Shown: in pieces, positions 26,321-34,320 of the stretch
How the letters are laid out: each line of letters begins with the position of its first letter
Numbering within the stretch: the first letter of the stretch is position 1
DNA from: Deltaproteobacteria bacterium
Lineage (GTDB): Bacteria > Desulfobacterota > Desulfobacteria > Desulfobacterales > UBA2156
DNA length: 47,560 nucleotides
Reading direction: 5' to 3'
Assembly: GCA_019309485.1 (NCBI GenBank)
Contig: JAFDGC010000034.1
Location: 1 to 47,560, forward strand
Translations under genes and position numbers: made by a program
Notes under the pieces: model-generated
Told to the model about the DNA's origin: nothing
The model's database searches: none
The model's input: the letters and a program-made list of their open reading frames with translations, nothing else

Positions 26321-27120
26321 GGACCTTTTCCCCTTGGCTTGCCCACCATCCTCATCATGACGAAAAGCAACAGGCTGATGAGGATCAGCACCACGGCCAC
26401 CGGCTGGGAGTACTTCAGGCCGTAGGCGGTGAAGCGTTCGTAGATCAGCACCGACGCGATCATGGGATGGTAGGCCACGATGACCACGGCCCCGAACTCG
26501 CTCAGGGCCCTGGCCATGCACATGATCACTCCGGCCAGCATGGAGCGCCAGGCCAGAGGCAGGGTGACCCTCACAAAGGCCGAGCCGAAAGAAGCCCCCA
26601 GGCTGCGGGCAACGTTCTCCAGCCGCTGGTCGACGGCCTCGAAGCCGTTTTTGACCGTGTTGACGTAAAAAGGCAGGCCCACGAAAGTCAGCACGGCCAC
26701 GATACCGGTGAGCGAGCCCATGATCTCGATGCCGGCCTCCAGCATGAATTTCCCCAGCCAGTGGTCGGGACTGGCCACAGCCAGGATGGCGATGCCGATG
26801 ACCGGGTGGGGGATCATGATGGGCAGGTCGATGATGCTCTCGGCCAGTTTCTTGCCGGCAAACTCCTTTCTCGCCAGCAGGTAGGCAAAGGGGGTGCCAC
26901 AGACAAGAGAGATGGCGGCGGCCATGGCCGCCGCTTCCAGGCTCAGGCCGATGGCGCCCAGCACCTGGCGGTCCCGGAGGCAGTCCCGGAGATCCTGCCA
27001 GGAAGGCTGGACCACCATCTGAGCCAGGGGGACAACGATGATGGCCACCACCGCCAGGCTGCAGGCCCACATCAAGGCCCTGGCCGGGCTCAACGAACCG
27101 GTTTTGACAAACAATGCCAT
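26317..27120 (-). CDS. wtpB: Tungstate/molybdate-type ABC transporter permease
   Basis: This is the inner-membrane channel subunit of the oxyanion importer, 267 residues. It has about six hydrophobic segments. The coupling-loop region VARSLGASFGSAFVRVTLPL is followed by ARALSEFGAVVIVAYHP, a stretch typical of ModB/WtpB/CysT permeases. The ATG at 27120 was preferred because AGGGA lies 8 bases upstream; an ATG at 27129 is in frame but too close to that site. The gene lies 48 bases after the binding-protein gene and overlaps wtpC. Confidence 0.9.
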   Translation of the reverse strand: MALFVKTGSLSPARALMWACSLAVVAIIVVPLAQMVVQPSWQDLRDCLRDRQVLGAIGLSLEAAAMAAAISLVCGTPFAYLLARKEFAGKKLAESIIDLPIMIPHPVIGIAILAVASPDHWLGKFMLEAGIEIMGSLTGIVAVLTFVGLPFYVNTVKNGFEAVDQRLENVARSLGASFGSAFVRVTLPLAWRSMLAGVIMCMARALSEFGAVVIVAYHPMIASVLIYERFTAYGLKYSQPVAVVLILISLLLFVMMRMVGKPRGKGP

Positions 27121-27135
27121 TGAGCGCATCCCTGG

Positions 27136-27152
27136 TTGAAAACCGTTTTCAA
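27136..27152 (-). promoter_or_regulatory. Palindrome between wtpA and wtpB
   Basis: TTGAAAAC C GTTTTCAA is a perfect 8-1-8 palindrome in the 48-base gap between the binding-protein and permease genes. It may be an operator or, with a very tight loop, an mRNA hairpin. Confidence 0.4.
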
Positions 27153-27168
27153 AATTTTGCCCCTGGCG

Positions 27169-28137
27169 TCAGTTTCTGACTTCCACCCACTTGACAAGTT
27201 CTGCCGGCAGCTTGTTTTTCATCTTCTGGCTTGGCACCCGGCAGGGGACAAAGGGCGGCTGGCCCATCTGTTTCAGCACCTTGAGGCCGCCGTCGGGATC
27301 GAGCAGGAAGTCGAGAAAGGCCACCGCCGCCTGGCGGTTGGGGCCGTCCTTGATAAGGGTGATGCCGTAGGTGCAGGATTTGCCCCGCCTGGTGACCCAG
27401 GTGCCGGGCTTTTTGCCACTCACCTTGACCGAGGCCTGCTTGTAGAAAGAGTCGTACTTGTAGTTTCCCAGGTTGATCTGGTCGGGAAGCTTGACGTACC
27501 TGAGCCCGTGCTGGACAGCCACCGAGAGGTACTCCCAGGCATAGTCCAGGTGGCCGGTCTGGAGCATGCTGACCAGTTCCACCGACTTGGGCCGGACGTA
27601 TTTTTTGGGGCGGTTGGCCAGCAGGCGCCGGCTCAGACCGTCTTCATGGTAGAACTTTTCGGCCAGCCGGAGTACCATCAGGCTGCGGTAGCCGCAGGGA
27701 TCGAGGTTGGGATCGGAATGGCCCCAGCGGACCCCCTTCTCGGCCAGAATCCGGTACCAGTTGCCGGAGTTGATCTTGCCGGCGTTCTTGCTCTTGGCGG
27801 TGTAGCAGAGTACCAGCTGGTTGGTGGCAAAGCGGATGTTCCAGTCGGCCTTGGCCGGGATCAGGTTCTTGTCGATGACGGCAAAGTCAGCCGAGGCCAT
27901 GATATCGGCCGGCTTGTTCAGCTCGGAGATCATGCGGGCCATCTTGGTGCTGCCGCCTGCTTCCCGCAGCACGTCGACCCCGGGATACCTGGCCTCGACC
28001 TCTTTTTCGATCCTGGCAAAGGGGACCGAGAGGCTGCCGGCGTGAAAGATGATCAGTTTGCCGGCAGGCCCGGCCGAGGCCGGCAGGCAAAGGGACAAGA
28101 CAACAGCGACGGCCAGTACCGGAATCAACTTTTTCAT
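27169..28137 (-). CDS. wtpA: Tungstate/molybdate-binding protein, WtpA family
   Basis: This is the periplasmic oxyanion-binding protein, 322 residues, with a clear signal peptide ([20 protein letters not shown]). The WtpA-type anion site is recognisable: [16 protein letters not shown] right after the signal and [17 protein letters not shown] near residue 155. WtpA proteins bind tungstate tightly. Tungsten serves formate dehydrogenases and aldehyde oxidoreductases in sulfate reducers and other anaerobes. AAGGAG lies 8 bases before the ATG. It is the first gene of a wtpABC operon with its own promoter and a palindrome near the predicted transcription start. Confidence 0.93.
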   Translation of the reverse strand: MKKLIPVLAVAVVLSLCLPASAGPAGKLIIFHAGSLSVPFARIEKEVEARYPGVDVLREAGGSTKMARMISELNKPADIMASADFAVIDKNLIPAKADWNIRFATNQLVLCYTAKSKNAGKINSGNWYRILAEKGVRWGHSDPNLDPCGYRSLMVLRLAEKFYHEDGLSRRLLANRPKKYVRPKSVELVSMLQTGHLDYAWEYLSVAVQHGLRYVKLPDQINLGNYKYDSFYKQASVKVSGKKPGTWVTRRGKSCTYGITLIKDGPNRQAAVAFLDFLLDPDGGLKVLKQMGQPPFVPCRVPSQKMKNKLPAELVKWVEVRN

Positions 28138-28201
28138 GGGCAGACTCCTTGTGAATTGAGTTTGAACAGATCAGTCCCCACCAGAGTGTCTTCAGCCGTA
28201 T

Positions 28202-28212
28202 CGTTAGTAACG
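28202..28212 (-). promoter_or_regulatory. Candidate operator of wtpABC
   Basis: CGTTAGTAACG is a perfect 5-1-5 palindrome placed about 10-20 bases after the predicted transcription start, a position where a repressor would block transcription. A tungstate- or molybdate-responsive regulator (TunR or ModE type) is a reasonable guess only. Confidence 0.35.
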
Positions 28213-28227
28213 GTCAGTTTGTCACCT

Positions 28228-28255
28228 GATATATCCAAATAGAACAGAATGTCAA
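28228..28255 (-). promoter_or_regulatory. Sigma70-like promoter of wtpABC
   Basis: On the minus strand a perfect TTGACA is followed after 16 bases by TATATC, in an AT-rich stretch. Transcription would begin near 28221, giving a leader of about 85 bases. Confidence 0.55.
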
Positions 28256-28337
28256 TTATAAATGTTATAACATAACCAAAAAAGATATAGGCTAACTTGT
28301 AATAACCATGAAGTGTAACGGTTGGCCTGGTTCTGTC

Positions 28338-28379
28338 CCGGCCGGTGGGGTTGCTCCGGGTTCCGGGACCTGGGCCGGA
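28338..28379. other. GC-rich foldable block in AT-rich DNA
   Basis: CCGGCC (28339-28344) pairs with GGCCGG (28374-28379), enclosing CCGGGTTCCGG. It stands out in the AT-rich 671-base gap between wtpA and the broken response regulator. It matches no riboswitch I could recall and lies upstream of the predicted wtp promoter. Confidence 0.25.
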
Positions 28380-28414
28380 AGCCACCCGGTCTTTGCATAT
28401 ATTGAATCCAGTGC

Positions 28415-28617
28415 TTCCAAGTAACTTCAACCTGTTGCTTTCCGATAAATCTCCCCAAAGACGAGATTTTTAAAAAACTGTAGGGTGGGGTTTTATACCC
28501 CACCTAAAACCGACCGTCATTTTCCGGCGGCATGTAAAATGCCGCCCTACAGCTGATTTTCTAGACCGATACCGATTTGAATAATCTTCCAAGTAACTTC
28601 AACGTGTTGTTTTCGAT
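28415..28617. repeat. Pair of 32-bp direct repeats
   Basis: 28415-28446 and 28586-28617 both begin CTTCCAAGTAACTTCAAC and agree at 29 of 32 positions. They flank the nested palindrome at 28478-28552. This may be a target duplication enlarged by an insertion, or a duplicated regulatory stretch. Confidence 0.65.
28478..28552. repeat. 75-bp nested palindrome with terminal inverted repeats
   Basis: The ends are CTGTAGGG and CCCTACAG. Inside are two hairpins, GGTGGGG/CCCCACC with a TTTTATA loop and GGCGGCAT/ATGCCGCC with a GTAAA loop. The layout is that of a small non-coding repeat (REP- or MITE-like). No coding potential was seen. Confidence 0.65.
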
Positions 28618-28647
28618 ACCGATCACGATTTCGATACCGATACCGGT
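28564..28647. repeat. Degenerate GATACCGAT tandem repeats
   Basis: The unit GATACCGAT, with GACCGATACCGAT and TTTCGATACCGAT variants, recurs at least four times, interrupted by the second 32-bp direct repeat. No function is visible. Confidence 0.5.
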
Positions 28648-28808
28648 TTTGATAAAATCTGTATTTCTAATGTTCTTGATCCCTTGACCCCTCGAACCCT
28701 TACCTGGTGCTAACGAAGACCGATTAAGGTGAATGACCTTGCATAAATCTGAAAATTCAGTGGCCTGGCAGAATTGGATTTTCGGGAAGTCAAAGGGGGA
28801 AGGGGCAA

Positions 28809-29231
28809 ATGGTCCGGGAAAAGATACTGGTCATCGAAGACGAAGAGGGCATTCTGGAGCTTGTTCAATACAATCTAGCTCGCAACGGTTACCGGGTCAC
28901 GGGAGCCCTGACCGGGGAATAGGGCCTGGAACTTGCCCGCACCAGCTTGCCGAACCTGATCATCCTGGACTTGATGCTGCCCGGCATCGACGGCCTGGAG
29001 ATCTGCCGGCGGATGGCCGCGGATTCGGGAACCCGGAGGATACCGATCATCATGCTGACCGCCAAGAGCGAGGAGGCCGACATGGTCGCCGGCCTGGAGC
29101 TGGGGGCCGACGACTACATCACCAAGCCTTTCAGCCCTGTCAATGTTTTTGGTTCCATTACAGGAGATGCCACGGTACTCAAAGCGGTTGGAGAAGGTTC
29201 CTCCGTGAGGGTGAGCCGGGCGACCTGGTGA
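28809..29231 (+). pseudogene. Broken PhoB/OmpR-type response regulator
   Basis: The ATG at 28809 opens a clear receiver domain: ILVIEDEEGILELVQYNLAR, then after an in-frame TAG at 28920, [20 protein letters not shown] with the phosphoacceptor aspartate, [13 protein letters not shown] and [12 protein letters not shown]. After KPFSP the similarity ends and an unrelated tail ([14 protein letters not shown]) runs to a stop, so the DNA-binding domain is missing. The early amber codon and the loss of the output domain both mark it as decayed. The following 124 bases up to 29355 carry nothing I recognise. Confidence 0.8.
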
Positions 29232-29355
29232 CATCGGATCTGATCGCACGGTCCCGAGCGAAAATCCGGCACGGCCAGCCTCACGAGGAACTTGATTCCG
29301 GCGATTGCGGGCCAGCTTTTCATCCGGGTGAATGGTGGATCTCAGGATCTCGCCA

Positions 29356-30165
29356 TCATAAGTGCAAGATCTTCCGGGCTTCGTCAGGTGTGGCGATCTC
29401 ACGACCGAGAATCCCGGCCAGTGTCACGACGCGTTCCACCAGGTGTTCATTAGTGGCCAACTCCCCCTTGGAGAAATAGATATTATCTTCCAGCCCCACC
29501 CGCACATGCCCTCCCATAAGGATGGCATGGGCAGCCATGGGCAACTGGGCAGGTCCGATACCGGCCACCGTCCAGGTGGCGTCGGATGGAATGGCGTTTT
29601 TCAGATGAACCAGGTTTTCAATGGTTGCCGGAATGGCCCCCTTTAGGCCCATGACAAAATCGAAATGCAGGGGCGGAACCGCGAGGCCTTTGGAAACCAG
29701 GGCTATGGCATTATAGACCATGCTGATGTCAAATATCTCCATTTCGGGCTTGATGGCCAAACGCTTCATGTCCGCCGCCAGCGCCTCGATGAGCTGCGGA
29801 CTGTTGGCGTAAACGGAACCGGGAAAATTGACCGACCCGGTGGTGAGGCTGGCCATTTCCGGCTTAAGCCGTAACCGCTCATTGCGGGCCTCGTAGCCCA
29901 TTCCCGCCCGCCCCCCGGTTGAAATCTGGGTAATGAGACGTGTTTTTGCTTTGATTCCCTCATGGATCTCCTCGAAAACGGTAAAATCCGTCGAAGGGGA
30001 CTCGTCCACCGGGTTCCGAGCATGGATGTGGATCACGCCGGCACCGGCCGCTTCACAGGCGACGGCGGTCCGGACGATTTCTTCCGGTGTGATAGGCACA
30101 TGGGGAGTCATTTTTTTGGTGGGCAAAGAACCGGTGGGCGCTATCGTGATAATCAGTTTTTCCAC
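29356..30165 (-). CDS. Beta-keto acid cleavage enzyme (BKACE, DUF849 family)
   Basis: This 269-residue Zn-dependent TIM-barrel enzyme belongs to the family of Kce, the 3-keto-5-aminohexanoate cleavage enzyme of lysine fermentation. Family members condense a beta-keto acid with acetyl-CoA to give acetoacetate and a new CoA ester. Visible landmarks are the start LIITIAPTGSLPTK, the zinc-binding IHIHARN near residue 45, ISTGGRAGM, TTGSVNF and MGGHVRVGLEDNIY near residue 220. The start is GTG with GGGGAG upstream. It is the last gene of an operon with an aminotransferase and a TAXI-TRAP importer, so its keto acid probably comes from transamination of an imported amino compound. BKACE substrates vary widely; Kce itself is only one option. 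Confidence 0.92.
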   Translation of the reverse strand: MEKLIITIAPTGSLPTKKMTPHVPITPEEIVRTAVACEAAGAGVIHIHARNPVDESPSTDFTVFEEIHEGIKAKTRLITQISTGGRAGMGYEARNERLRLKPEMASLTTGSVNFPGSVYANSPQLIEALAADMKRLAIKPEMEIFDISMVYNAIALVSKGLAVPPLHFDFVMGLKGAIPATIENLVHLKNAIPSDATWTVAGIGPAQLPMAAHAILMGGHVRVGLEDNIYFSKGELATNEHLVERVVTLAGILGREIATPDEARKILHL

Positions 30166-30197
30166 GGCATCATTTCTCCCCAGCTTAGGTGTTCCAA

Positions 30198-31541
30198 TCA
30201 GGCACCGAGGGTTTCCAGGAGCGCTTCCCGAAGTGTTGCGGCAATCCTGCGCATCTCATCCACCGTGATGACAAAGGGGGGGGCCACGAGCAGCGCATCA
30301 CCGTGAATCCCGGCAATGCCGGTGGATTTATAAACGATCACCCCTTTTTGAAACATCGCTTCCCAAATTTTTTCGGTGACCTGCTCGCTGCGATCGAAAG
30401 GGGTATTGGTTTTCCGGTCGCACACCAGTTCGATTCCCCACAAAAAACCGATGCCCCGTACATCCGCCGTCCAGGGAAGATCGCCCAGATCTTCTTTCAG
30501 CAAATCTCCCAGCAGCGAACCGTACCGGGCGACCCGTTCCACCAGCCGCTCCCGTTCCAGGATCCGTACGACGGCCAATCCGGCGGCCGCGGCCACGGGA
30601 TGATGGGAGAAGGTGCCGCCGTGGACGAAACCCCCGCTTTCTTCTCGGATGAGATCATAGTGGGTCGACCGTACCCCCACGGCCGACAGGGCCACCGTCC
30701 CGCCGGAAAGGCCTTTGCCGAGAGTGATCATGTCGGGGATGACATCCTCATGCTCGCAGGCGAACCACCGGCCGGTGCGGCCCATGCCGCACATCACCTC
30801 ATCCAGAATCAGCAGGACATCATATCGGTCGCAAATCTCCCGAACGACGGAAAAATAACCCTCGGGTGGCGGACATGCGGCCAGGGTGCCTCCGCCCACC
30901 GTTTCGGCCAGGAAGGCGGATACGGTCTCGGGACCAAGGTTCAGAATGGTTTCCTCCAGGGCCAGGGCGCACCGCAGACGGCATTCGGGAAACTGCAGGC
31001 CATAGGAGCAGCGCAGGCAGTAGGGCGGGGGAATATGAACCGCATCGGACAAAAGGGGTGCGTAGGGTGCGCGAAAGGCCGTTCTGCCCATGGCCGACAG
31101 CGCGCCCAGGGTCAGGCCGTGATAGGATTTCCAGCGGGATATCAGACGAATTTTTTGCGGCCGGCAGGCTGCCAGGTGGATTTGCCGGGCTAGCTTGATG
31201 GCCGTTTCCACCGCTTCGGCGCCTCCGGAAAGGAAATAGAACCGGTTCACGCCGTCCGGCGTGTGAGCTGCCAGAGCCGTGGCAAGCGCTTCCACCACGG
31301 GCGTGGTGAACATGGTAGGGTGAATGTAGTCGTAGGCAATTATCTGCTCGGAGACCGCCCGGGCGATCTCCTCCCGGCCGTGACCCACGTTTACCACGAT
31401 GGCGCCGCCGCTGGCATCCAGATAGCGACGGCCCTCAGTGTCTTCGATCCACACGCCTTCCGCTTTCCCCGCCCGGGGCAACGGCCGGTCCAGACGGCGG
31501 GGAAAAACATTTCCCCCGATATTAAGGTTTTCCTTAACCAT
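30198..31541 (-). CDS. Class III PLP-dependent aminotransferase
   Basis: This 447-residue cytoplasmic aminotransferase is of the omega-amino acid/ornithine/GABA type. PLP-site landmarks are FLSGGAEAVETAIKLA near residue 105, SYHGLTLGALS, the aspartate in LILDEVMCGMGRTG and the Schiff-base lysine in ITLGKGLSGG near residue 275. A cysteine-rich insert (YCLRCSYGLQFPECRLRC) near residue 180 resembles the insert in some taurine- or beta-alanine-type relatives. It starts three bases after the DUF1850 gene stop and ends 32 bases before the BKACE gene. The product would be an oxo acid passed to the BKACE enzyme; the specific amine is unknown. Confidence 0.93.
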   Translation of the reverse strand: MVKENLNIGGNVFPRRLDRPLPRAGKAEGVWIEDTEGRRYLDASGGAIVVNVGHGREEIARAVSEQIIAYDYIHPTMFTTPVVEALATALAAHTPDGVNRFYFLSGGAEAVETAIKLARQIHLAACRPQKIRLISRWKSYHGLTLGALSAMGRTAFRAPYAPLLSDAVHIPPPYCLRCSYGLQFPECRLRCALALEETILNLGPETVSAFLAETVGGGTLAACPPPEGYFSVVREICDRYDVLLILDEVMCGMGRTGRWFACEHEDVIPDMITLGKGLSGGTVALSAVGVRSTHYDLIREESGGFVHGGTFSHHPVAAAAGLAVVRILERERLVERVARYGSLLGDLLKEDLGDLPWTADVRGIGFLWGIELVCDRKTNTPFDRSEQVTEKIWEAMFQKGVIVYKSTGIAGIHGDALLVAPPFVITVDEMRRIAATLREALLETLGA

Positions 31542-31544
31542 TGA

Positions 31545-32063
31545 TCATGAATCCTTTCCCCAGTCTTTTCCGGAAAGATGCCAGAGCCAGTAAAGACCCA
31601 GGGGAATCTTCTCCACATCGAGTCTAATCACGCTGCCGGACGGCACTGTTTCAAGGGATACCGACGAACCGTCCACCATGATACGGGTTTGGTTGACGGA
31701 TGAGAGGTAATAATCGAGATTGGGCAGTGACTTCATCCCCTCATCCACCACTATCCATTGGCCTTTGCGACGAGTGCGGGCGGGGGCCGTATTGGGAAGC
31801 CCGGTTCCCACCGACATCATGCGCGTCTCCCTGACCAACAGGGACGGTCCCGGGCCCACCGAAAAGCGGCCTTCCACCGGTGTCCGCTCCACCGAATGTA
31901 GATAGCTCAGCCGGATATCTCCTCCCAGGGTGGTCCGATGGGCGCAGATCAGCTTTTGTCCTGATCGGGGCAACCGGATGGTGGCCACATCGATCGAAAA
32001 AAGCAGCAGGCACACCGCTGCCATAGCCAGCAGGATCAACCCTATGACCCCGGTTCGTTTCAT
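31545..32063 (-). CDS. DUF1850 protein of the TAXI-TRAP operon
   Basis: This 172-residue protein begins with one membrane or signal segment (VIGLILLAMAAVCLLLFSI) followed by a beta-rich domain with CAHRTTLGGDIRLSYLHSVE and VDEGMKSLPNLDYYLSS. This matches the DUF1850 family, which is known almost only from TAXI-type TRAP operons and has no proven role. The start at 32063 has AGGAGAG upstream and overlaps the permease stop by four bases (ATGA), so the two are translationally coupled. It probably lies in the periplasm near the transporter. Confidence 0.85.
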   Translation of the reverse strand: MKRTGVIGLILLAMAAVCLLLFSIDVATIRLPRSGQKLICAHRTTLGGDIRLSYLHSVERTPVEGRFSVGPGPSLLVRETRMMSVGTGLPNTAPARTRRKGQWIVVDEGMKSLPNLDYYLSSVNQTRIMVDGSSVSLETVPSGSVIRLDVEKIPLGLYWLWHLSGKDWGKDS

Positions 32064-34162
32064 ACGCTCTCCTGGACCGCTCGGGGGGCTTTGCCCCGAT
32101 TTGCCCGTGCGCGCTGCCACAGATAAATCAATCCCATGGCGGCGATGGCAAACCCATTTACCAGGTGCTGGTTGATCTTGATACCGCCCAAAAAAAGATC
32201 GCTCGGATTGACCAGAAGAAATGCCAGCCCCAGAAAAGCGAATCGTTCGATGATGGAGGTTTTGATCTTCCAATGCCCCTGAATAAAGACCGACCAGCAG
32301 AACATCCCCAGAATACACATGGGGACGATGTAGAGCAGTTCCTGCCAGGAGGTGTCGATCATGAGCAGTTTCGTATTGTAAATAAACATAAAGGGCAGGG
32401 TGAACGCGGCCAGATCCAGCCTGAAGCTCTTCCAGCCCGTTTTGACGGGATCAGCGTTGGCTATCCCGGCGGCGGCATAGGCGCACAGCCCCACCGGAGG
32501 CGTATCGTCGGCGACGATGCCGTAGTAAAAAACAAAAAGATGGACGGCCACAACCGGTAAGCCAAGGCTCAAGTCCGCGCTGATGGTCATGATGGCCGGT
32601 GCCGTCATGGCTGCCATGATGATATAGGTGGCGGTGGTGGGCAGCCCCATACCGAGAATGATGGAGGCGAACACGGAAAAAACGAGGGTCAAGAACAGGT
32701 TGCCCCCGGCGGCTTCGGTGATCAGAGTGGCCATTTTAAGTCCCAGCCCCGTCAGCGTCACTACGCCGATGATGATACCGCAGCAGGCGCAGGCAGCGGC
32801 GATGCCGGCCATGTTTTTCGCCCCGGTTTCCAGGGCTTTCAGAATCTCCTGACGGCTGCGGGTGAAGGTGAAGTTTTTGGGATTCTCCCGATACGCCGCG
32901 TAGGCGGGATTATCGTCTTGATCCCCCTGTTCGGCCAGTTGCGGAAACGTCCACCGGCTGCGGTAGAAATTGTTGCCGATGGCTACAACGGCCCCCATAA
33001 GAATGGACCAGGAGGCGGCGGTAGTGGGAGTCCACATGGTGATCAGCAAAAGCCAGATCAGGATCACCAGGGGCAGGATGTAGTGAATACCCGAAAACAG
33101 TGTTTTGATAAAAGGGGGGCATTCTTCCCGGGTCAATCCCCGGATGTTCTCCTTGACCGCCTCAAGGTGAACAATGGAAAAAATGGCCGTATAGGAGAGA
33201 ATCGCCGGGATAAAAGCCGCTTTAACGATTTCAACGTAGGGAACCCCGATGATTTCGGCCATGATAAAGGCGGCCGCTCCCATGATCGGGGGCATGAGCT
33301 GGCCGTTGGTGGAGGCGGCCACTTCCACGGCCCCGGCCACATGGTTTTTAAAACCGACCTTTTTCATCAAGGGGATGGTCATGGCCCCGGTGGTCACCGT
33401 ATTGGCGATGGAAGAACCGGAAATGGAACCCATAGCGCACGAGGCCACCACGGCGGCTTTGGCCGGTCCGCCCCGGAAACGCCCCATGAGCGCGAAAGAG
33501 AGATTGATGAGGTATTCCCCGGCACCGATCTTGTCCAGAAAAGCACCAAAGAGAACGAAAAGGAAAACAAAGGTGGCCGATACCCGCAGAGGCACCCCCC
33601 AAAGCCCCTCGCCGGTCATGAAAATATGGTCGATGATCCGCTTAACCCGGAATCCCCGGTGGGCCAGATCGAAGGGAATATACGGACCGAAGTAGGCATA
33701 TAGCAAAAAGACGATGGTGATGAGCGGCAGAATCGGGGAGATGCTGCGCCGGGTGGCCTCCAGCACCAGAACGATGAGGACGCCGCCGACTACCAGATCG
33801 TACATGGCGGCATCGCCCACGGAAGTGACCACATGATCGTAATTGACAAAAAGATACAGAGCTGCGGCTCCGCCGAGAAGCGCCAGAAAAATATCCCATA
33901 CGGCGATTTTATTCCGGGGTGATTTTTTTGACAGGGGAAAAGATAGATAGCAAAGGACCAGAGCGAAAGCCAGGTGGATGGAGAGCTGCTTCGAACCGGG
34001 TAGCTCTCCAAAAAAGCCGGTGAAGAGCTGAAAGATGGACATGCTTATGGCGATGGCAAATACAACCCAGGCGGCCACACCTGATAACTTCATGGATCCG
34101 ATCTCCGAAGCCTCGGCCATTTCTTTGCTTATTCCGACATTTTTCTTTTCCCGGTCCGGCAA
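32060..34162 (-). CDS. TRAP transporter fused permease (4TM/12TM type)
   Basis: This is the inner-membrane permease of the second TAXI-TRAP system, 700 residues. It is hydrophobic almost throughout, with GSISGSSIANTVTTGAM, NGQLMPPIMGAAAFIMAE and, in the second half, GMGLPTTATYIIMAAMT, the repeated DctM signatures. The TTG at 34162 was chosen because CAGGAG lies 8 bases before it and it leaves a 25-residue cytoplasmic lead before the first helix. An earlier TTG at 34243 lacks a ribosome site. The receptor gene is upstream across a strong stem-loop and DUF1850 overlaps downstream. Confidence 0.93.
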   Translation of the reverse strand: MPDREKKNVGISKEMAEASEIGSMKLSGVAAWVVFAIAISMSIFQLFTGFFGELPGSKQLSIHLAFALVLCYLSFPLSKKSPRNKIAVWDIFLALLGGAAALYLFVNYDHVVTSVGDAAMYDLVVGGVLIVLVLEATRRSISPILPLITIVFLLYAYFGPYIPFDLAHRGFRVKRIIDHIFMTGEGLWGVPLRVSATFVFLFVLFGAFLDKIGAGEYLINLSFALMGRFRGGPAKAAVVASCAMGSISGSSIANTVTTGAMTIPLMKKVGFKNHVAGAVEVAASTNGQLMPPIMGAAAFIMAEIIGVPYVEIVKAAFIPAILSYTAIFSIVHLEAVKENIRGLTREECPPFIKTLFSGIHYILPLVILIWLLLITMWTPTTAASWSILMGAVVAIGNNFYRSRWTFPQLAEQGDQDDNPAYAAYRENPKNFTFTRSRQEILKALETGAKNMAGIAAACACCGIIIGVVTLTGLGLKMATLITEAAGGNLFLTLVFSVFASIILGMGLPTTATYIIMAAMTAPAIMTISADLSLGLPVVAVHLFVFYYGIVADDTPPVGLCAYAAAGIANADPVKTGWKSFRLDLAAFTLPFMFIYNTKLLMIDTSWQELLYIVPMCILGMFCWSVFIQGHWKIKTSIIERFAFLGLAFLLVNPSDLFLGGIKINQHLVNGFAIAAMGLIYLWQRARANRGKAPRAVQESV

Positions 34163-34249
34163 GATAACATCTCCTGTATACGGCTGTCCGAAAGTTCCCT
34201 GCGCCAGGGATCTTTTTTTATAAAGACCATCAAACTCAAACAAGGCGGA

Positions 34250-34274
34250 AGGGGCGGCCGTGAAAGCCGCCCCT
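34250..34274 (-). promoter_or_regulatory. Intercistronic stem-loop between second TAXI receptor and TRAP permease
   Basis: AGGGGCGGC pairs perfectly with GCCGCCCCT around a 7-base loop. An eight-T run lies on the plus-strand side only, so in the operon's own direction an A-run precedes the stem and termination should be weak. Confidence 0.6.
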
Positions 34275-34320
34275 GATTTTTTTTACCGTGGTTCGTTTTA
34301 AGAATCTCCAGGTTCAGGCG

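Noticed and set aside
28415-28650. CRISPR array
   Set aside because: There are only two direct repeats of 32 bp, 139 bases apart, with a palindrome between, and no regular spacers or cas genes.
28138-28808. A molybdenum/tungsten cofactor riboswitch in front of wtpABC
   Set aside because: The GC-rich block does not show the remembered consensus and lies upstream of the best promoter, so it would not be in the wtp transcript.
28809-29231. In-frame TAG in the response regulator read as pyrrolysine or suppressed amber
   Set aside because: Some related anaerobes use pyrrolysine, but the receiver domain has no special residue at this place and the gene also lacks its DNA-binding domain, so simple decay explains both.
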